64,000 bases of DNA from contig NZ_KV440953.1 in assembly GCF_001636425.1 (NCBI RefSeq), positions 3,716,001 to 3,780,000 on the forward strand, read 5' to 3'. The DNA comes from Heyndrickxia acidicola. Lineage in GTDB: Bacteria > Bacillota > Bacilli > Bacillales > Bacillaceae_C. The translations under genes were made by a program, and so were the position numbers. How positions within the stretch are numbered: the first letter of the stretch is position 1; every line of letters starts with the position of its first letter. The notes below the pieces were generated by a model, which was given only the letters and a program-made list of their open reading frames with translations, was not told the DNA's origin and ran no database searches. Shown piece by piece: positions 60,159-64,000 of this stretch.

Positions 60159-60440
60159 ACGTTAAACTTACAGTCGTAAGTTAGGTTGTTATTAATTCAA
60201 ATAGTGTCCAGTTCTTCAGGAACGAGAAGCCCTTCTCGATAGCGTGCATAAGGAAACGGTCGATACTAAATGTCTCAAGCAATTCAATAGGACTTTTGGA
60301 TAGTAACCTCCTTAAATCAAATTCTTTCAAAAATGCAACTAAATAGTCCCGTTAGTCAACCATCAACTAAATCTGCACTACAGAAAATGGAGAAAGCTTC
60401 ATCTCCTCATGCTAGTTACGCATAATCATCCTAATACGAA
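60159..60440. other. Non-coding spacer, nothing recognised
   Basis: About 280 bases with no open frame of note, no clear promoter and no repeat shared with the rest of the window. It separates the transposase remnant from the tailspike-like gene. Confidence 0.5.
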
Positions 60441-61646
60441 TTAACCACTAATTAACTGTTTCCATGAATAAGTTCCTGTTGCCGATTCCAAACAGATATA
60501 AACTATATCGGCTGTAGTTGAACCATTCCCAAAAACAACCGCTAACCGTCCTCTAAATTGCGACGTTGCTGTAGGAAGTGAAGATGTATTAGTTAATGCC
60601 AGCCAATTAGTGGCAATTCCAGTTTGTGATATAAACACATTTCCACCAGTTGAATTGTCAGTGATTGTATTCGCATTAAATCTGTCTAAACCTACAGAAA
60701 AGAAATTTTCTTGGGATGTTGTATCGCATTTTATAGCTGATCCTGAAGGATAGTTTTGAGGGTCCCATAGTTGCCCTAAAAATTGATTAAGATGTGAATT
60801 AACAAGGTTAATCCCTACTTGTTCTATTCCTGAAGACGGTTGAATTTGTAACCCTGTAAAAATATTACCCCCGCAATTTTCCAAGTCTATATCAGTCTTA
60901 CAAGCCTGAATAGAAATATTAGTAAATTGGTTTCCATTTGTCCAAGCTGATGATCCTAATGGGGTATACAATTTAATCCCTGTTCCTATTTTTGCAACTG
61001 CAACATTATCAAAAGTAACAGAATCTAAATACCCTGAATTTGAGGAAGCATCTAAAAAAATTCCAATACCGCTTCCGTTTCCATAAATACTCATATCTCG
61101 AATACCTGTTACATGATAAGAAACGCCTGCGTATATGGTACTTGGTATATAGATTAACGCATGACTATAATTTGACAAAGAAGTCGTAATAACGCCACCG
61201 TTAACCCTTGAATTTAGGGCTAATTGAATACCATGAAAATCTCCATCGACCCATATTTCCGCCTGGGAGTCTAATTCTAATAGAACTCCACTTTTAAGCG
61301 TGATTGTTCCAGTTATTTTGTATTCTGCTTTTGGGACAAAAACCTTTCCACCCCGAGAAGGTGTAGAACTAATAGCGTTTAGGAAGGCTTGAGTATCATC
61401 CTTAGATGCATCACCGACTGCCCCATATCTTCTTACATCTCCATAAGGGTAATTTTTACTTGTTACTCCTGTTTCTGTATCCAAAATAGGGTATTGGATA
61501 TTTTCCGTCGACTGTGCATTAATATCTTCCAAATTCGAATAATTTTTTTTGAAATTAAAAATATCATCTTCTTTTTTGAATGTGAACCCAAAAAAGAAAG
61601 CTAGAATCCAAAGTATGAAGTTTAATATGAATTTTCTCCGATTCAA
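60441..61646 (-). CDS. Tailspike/pectate-lyase-like beta-helix protein with Tat-like signal
   Basis: About 401 residues. The N-terminus NRRKFILNFILWILAFFFGF has a twin-arginine-type motif (R-R-K-F-I-L) and a hydrophobic core. The mature part starts with YGDVRRYGAVGDASKDDTQA and KVFVPKAEYKITGTITLKSG, the entry signature of pectate_lyase_3/GH28-type right-handed beta-helices and phage tailspikes. The C-terminal FRGRLAVVFGNGSTTADIVY resembles a tail-end module of phage receptor-binding proteins. The TTG at 61646 behind GAGGTG is favoured over the GTG at 61655. A polysaccharide-degrading role is likely; no catalytic residues can be assigned. Confidence 0.75.
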   Translation of the reverse strand: MNRRKFILNFILWILAFFFGFTFKKEDDIFNFKKNYSNLEDINAQSTENIQYPILDTETGVTSKNYPYGDVRRYGAVGDASKDDTQAFLNAISSTPSRGGKVFVPKAEYKITGTITLKSGVLLELDSQAEIWVDGDFHGIQLALNSRVNGGVITTSLSNYSHALIYIPSTIYAGVSYHVTGIRDMSIYGNGSGIGIFLDASSNSGYLDSVTFDNVAVAKIGTGIKLYTPLGSSAWTNGNQFTNISIQACKTDIDLENCGGNIFTGLQIQPSSGIEQVGINLVNSHLNQFLGQLWDPQNYPSGSAIKCDTTSQENFFSVGLDRFNANTITDNSTGGNVFISQTGIATNWLALTNTSSLPTATSQFRGRLAVVFGNGSTTADIVYICLESATGTYSWKQLISG

Positions 61647-61738
61647 AATAATCACCTCGTATTAAATAATACATCAAACCTCGATTTCTTATAGAGTTTT
61701 TATACAAATCTTTTTCTTATTTGCGAATTGCAATTAAG

Positions 61739-62689
61739 TTAATTCGTGAAATTAGACAATAAGGTTTGCCAGAATTTCCCTGCAGCTTCTTTTTGCATAT
61801 TCGGCAGTAAATGCGAGTAGGTATCAAGCGTAATTTGTATGGATGAGTGACCTAAACGTTCAGATACAACTTTTGGATGGACATTGTTCTTTAGAAGTAA
61901 AGAGGCATGGGTATGCCTGAGATCATGGAATGTAATTTTAGGTAGATGAGAATCTCTAAGTAATTTATACCAAACACGCATGATCATTCGAGGGGGAATC
62001 TTTTCTCCTAAATTTGTGCATACGACTAACCCCCCATCTTTATAGTCTTTATTATCTTTATCCGTAGCCACTAATTCGAGGTGGCGTTTCAAAAGTTGAA
62101 TGGTGTCTTGATCTAATGCAATCGAACGAACACCAGAAGCTGTTTTGGCTCCTGGAATAAATTCTTTTCCGTCATGACTTAAGGTTTGTCTTACAAACAA
62201 CAATTGATTCTCAAAATCAATATCGATCCACCGGAGGCCTAAAATTTCACCTTGCCGCATGCCTGTCAGAAGGGCAAGATGAAAAGCCATATAGGTATAG
62301 GGATCTTTTGATGCGAGTGTTAGGAAATGTTGAACTTCCCTAACATCCCAAACCTGCAGTTCTTTTCGTCTTAACTTTGGTTTATGAACGAAAGATGCGT
62401 AATTTTTGGGGATGAGTTGCATCTTCTCTGCCATATCCAATGAAGAATGAACAATACTGAAGATGCGTTTGACGGAAGAATTAGCAAGTCCTTTATCAAT
62501 TAGTTCGTTGATGAATTGTTGTAGAATCATCGGATTGAGTTGGGATAAAGAATAGTCACCCAGCAGTGGGATGATTTGATTTCGAATATAGGACTCATTA
62601 ACTTGATAGGTTTGCTGACTGATACTGTATCGTTTTCCTTTGAGCCAATCTACTATATATTTATCATAATAAATTTCGGCGTTGAACAT
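61739..62689 (-). CDS. Tyrosine-type site-specific integrase
   Basis: A 316-residue tyrosine recombinase of the phage/ICE integrase type. The N-terminal arm and SAM-like core-binding domain run to about residue 140 (YKDYIVDW-like start, then SQLNPMILQQFINELIDKGL). The catalytic residues are visible: Arg in LLTGMRQGEILGL, H-x-x-R in FHDLRHTHASLL, His in RLGHSSIQ and the nucleophile Tyr in ITLDTYSHLL. GAGGGAT lies before the ATG at 62689; the frame is open from 62764. No excisionase gene or att sequence was identified. It marks this end as a former mobile island. Confidence 0.88.
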   Translation of the reverse strand: MFNAEIYYDKYIVDWLKGKRYSISQQTYQVNESYIRNQIIPLLGDYSLSQLNPMILQQFINELIDKGLANSSVKRIFSIVHSSLDMAEKMQLIPKNYASFVHKPKLRRKELQVWDVREVQHFLTLASKDPYTYMAFHLALLTGMRQGEILGLRWIDIDFENQLLFVRQTLSHDGKEFIPGAKTASGVRSIALDQDTIQLLKRHLELVATDKDNKDYKDGGLVVCTNLGEKIPPRMIMRVWYKLLRDSHLPKITFHDLRHTHASLLLKNNVHPKVVSERLGHSSIQITLDTYSHLLPNMQKEAAGKFWQTLLSNFTN

Positions 62690-62975
62690 AACAATGATCC
62701 CTCCAATTTTTGTACTACAGTTTACATACATCTGCATTTTTGGAAGAGGGAAGGTTCTGAACAATCGTTGTTTGGTAATTTGCTATAAAATTTGAATTCT
62801 AGTTTCTTAAACCCTTATTGTATCTGAGTCAGGTTGTAATTTTATGGTAATATATGTAAATTATTCGAAGGTGCTTTTACCCAAAAAATGTTCATTTTTG
62901 TTCAGCAATGAGCACTACCCTCCTACTGTAGAGTAATAAAATCGAGTATTAAATCTTCAGTATTAATTAATCCAC

Positions 62976-63230
62976 TTAGCCTACCTTATTTTTTGAAATA
63001 CTCTCAAGCCTGAAAAATAAAAAATTATAAAATAAAGAAGATGTAATGTTATAGGTTAGTACTGATATTGCTCCTAACAAGCTGCCTAAAAACAGTTTCG
63101 TGTGTGTTGAAGTATTCAGGATAGTAAACATCCCTTTGGCTAGGGATGTTTTCCCGACACCAGGTGGTTCTAGTAAAACTAAATAGTATTGTTTCTCTAG
63201 TGTTCGATTTCGAATTAATACATCATGCAA
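62976..63230 (-). pseudogene. P-loop fragment resembling Lon protease
   Basis: An 84-residue frame with LEPPGVGKTSLAKGMFTILN, very like the Walker A region of Lon (G-P-P-G-V-G-K-T-S-L-A-K), but the first Gly is Glu. After about 45 residues the sequence no longer matches any part of Lon and becomes hydrophobic. No binding site is convincing. Best read as a relic of a lon-like gene. The 62690-62975 spacer shows no gene. Confidence 0.4.
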
Positions 63231-63304
63231 TATTTACATTTTTATAAAATTATAGACAAGTGGCCCAAATGTTTTTGATAATCTAGATTTGAGCCAAGTT
63301 TGAA

Positions 63305-64000
63305 ACTGAGAATATTATATTTTCACCAGAGTTCTTAAGAGAAGGAAAAGCACTTTATGATAACTTGTATCCTTCAAGAATTGTTGTGGGAGAACAAACA
63401 GATAGGGCTAGGGTATTTGCTGATTTATTAGAGCAAGGGGCTTTAAAGAAGGGTATTCCAGTCTTACTTACGAATTCAACAGAAGCGGAAGCCATTAAAC
63501 TATTTGCTAATACTTACCTTGCAATGAGGGTGGCGTTTTTTAATGAACTAGATTCATATGCAGAAATAAGAGAGTTAGATACGAAGCAAATTATTGATGG
63601 GGTAGGGCTCGACCCGCGGATTGGGAATCATTATAATAATCCTTCCTTTGGTTATGGTGGCTATTGCCTGCCAAAAGATACGAAGCAGTTATTAGCCAAT
63701 TACTCAGATCTTCCTAATAATATCATGACAGCCATTGTAGATGCCAATCGAACTAGAAAAGATCACATTGCCGAAATGATTTTAAAGAGAAAACCTCAGA
63801 TAGTTGGTATCTATAGACTTACCATGAAAATGGATTCAGATAACTTTAGACAGTCAGCTATTCAAGGTGTTATGAAGCGTATTAAAGCAAAGGGAATTGA
63901 AGTAGTCGTATACGAGCCAGCTCTCCATGAAGAAAAATATTATAATTCTAGAGTTGTTAATGACTTTGAAGAATTTAAAGAAATAAGTGGTGTGATTGTA
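63305..64000 (+). pseudogene. ugd: UDP-glucose 6-dehydrogenase, 5'-truncated, runs off the window
   Basis: An open frame with no start codon in place: [58 protein letters not shown], then [20 protein letters not shown] with the catalytic Cys, and the start of the C-terminal domain. It matches UDP-glucose/GDP-mannose dehydrogenases from about residue 145 onward. The whole N-terminal NAD-binding domain (G-x-G-x-x-G) is missing. UDP-glucuronate would suit a polysaccharide locus, so this may be a former member of it. The 3' end lies outside the window. Confidence 0.85.

Noticed and set aside
60441-63230. Intact prophage or integrative element
   Set aside because: An integrase and a tailspike-like gene exist, but no packaging, capsid, replication or conjugation genes were seen, so only a remnant can be supported.
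1-64000. tRNA or rRNA genes
   Set aside because: No cloverleaf-like segment with a T-loop motif or rRNA-like stretch was noticed while reading; a tRNAscan-type search was not possible.

Overview
The window looks like a chromosome segment of an endospore-forming member of the Bacillaceae. It carries a ComK competence master regulator, CotW/CotX-type spore coat proteins, a tandem crcB pair behind a fluoride riboswitch, a YwqE/CpsB-type phosphatase, many TTG/GTG starts behind strong GGAGG-type ribosome binding sites, and a Bacillus-type repeat beginning CTAGCTCCAGCGCC. A species cannot be fixed from the sequence alone.

Region 1 (1-29 kb) is core-like and moderate in GC. It holds a polysaccharide deacetylase, a MazG-like house-cleaning pyrophosphohydrolase, an ArsB/NhaD transporter, an OPT-type peptide transporter overlapping a PqqD-family gene, an SMP-30 lactonase, an HTH+TPR (RNPP-like) regulator, a quinone oxidoreductase, a frameshifted APH-family gene, a DUF2512 membrane protein, a CarH-like MerR/B12 regulator, an SDR-TetR-monooxygenase gene set with a visible operator, an ArsR-DUF2087 repressor that shares a 16-bp operator with a neighbouring MFS exporter, an amino acid permease, comK opposite a small sigma-70-like factor, cotW-cotX, a Nudix gene and the crcB pair. 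Nine intergenic loci in this part carry a palindromic repeat built on GGGGTCAGACCCC or its complement; none was seen after 25 kb.

Region 2 (29-36.4 kb) is envelope-related: an OatA-like acyltransferase, two SGNH-fold lipase-like proteins that have lost catalytic residues, several very small genes on the minus strand, and two tandem YjdF-like membrane proteins.

Region 3 (36.5-57 kb) is one plus-strand exopolysaccharide/capsule locus: chain-length regulator, BY-kinase, PHP phosphatase, an EAR-like antitermination RNA followed by a terminator, a nucleotide-sugar 4,6-dehydratase, an aminotransferase, a PglC-like phosphoglycosyl transferase, then a cassette of FkbH-like HAD phosphatase, VOC protein, stand-alone acyl carrier protein and GNAT, then glycosyltransferases, Wzy, a TagF-like glycerophosphotransferase and Wzx. 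Its middle is clearly AT-richer than the flanks. The cassette suggests that an aminosugar in the repeat unit is decorated with an acyl group carried on a dedicated ACP; this is the most interesting system here.

Region 4 (56.4-64 kb) is a decay and mobile-element zone: a UDP-GlcNAc 2-epimerase cut by an IS21-type element, two opposed and truncated istA genes, a frameshifted IS481-like transposase, a tailspike-like beta-helix protein with a Tat-like signal, a tyrosine integrase, a Lon-like P-loop fragment, and a 5'-truncated UDP-glucose dehydrogenase running off the right edge.
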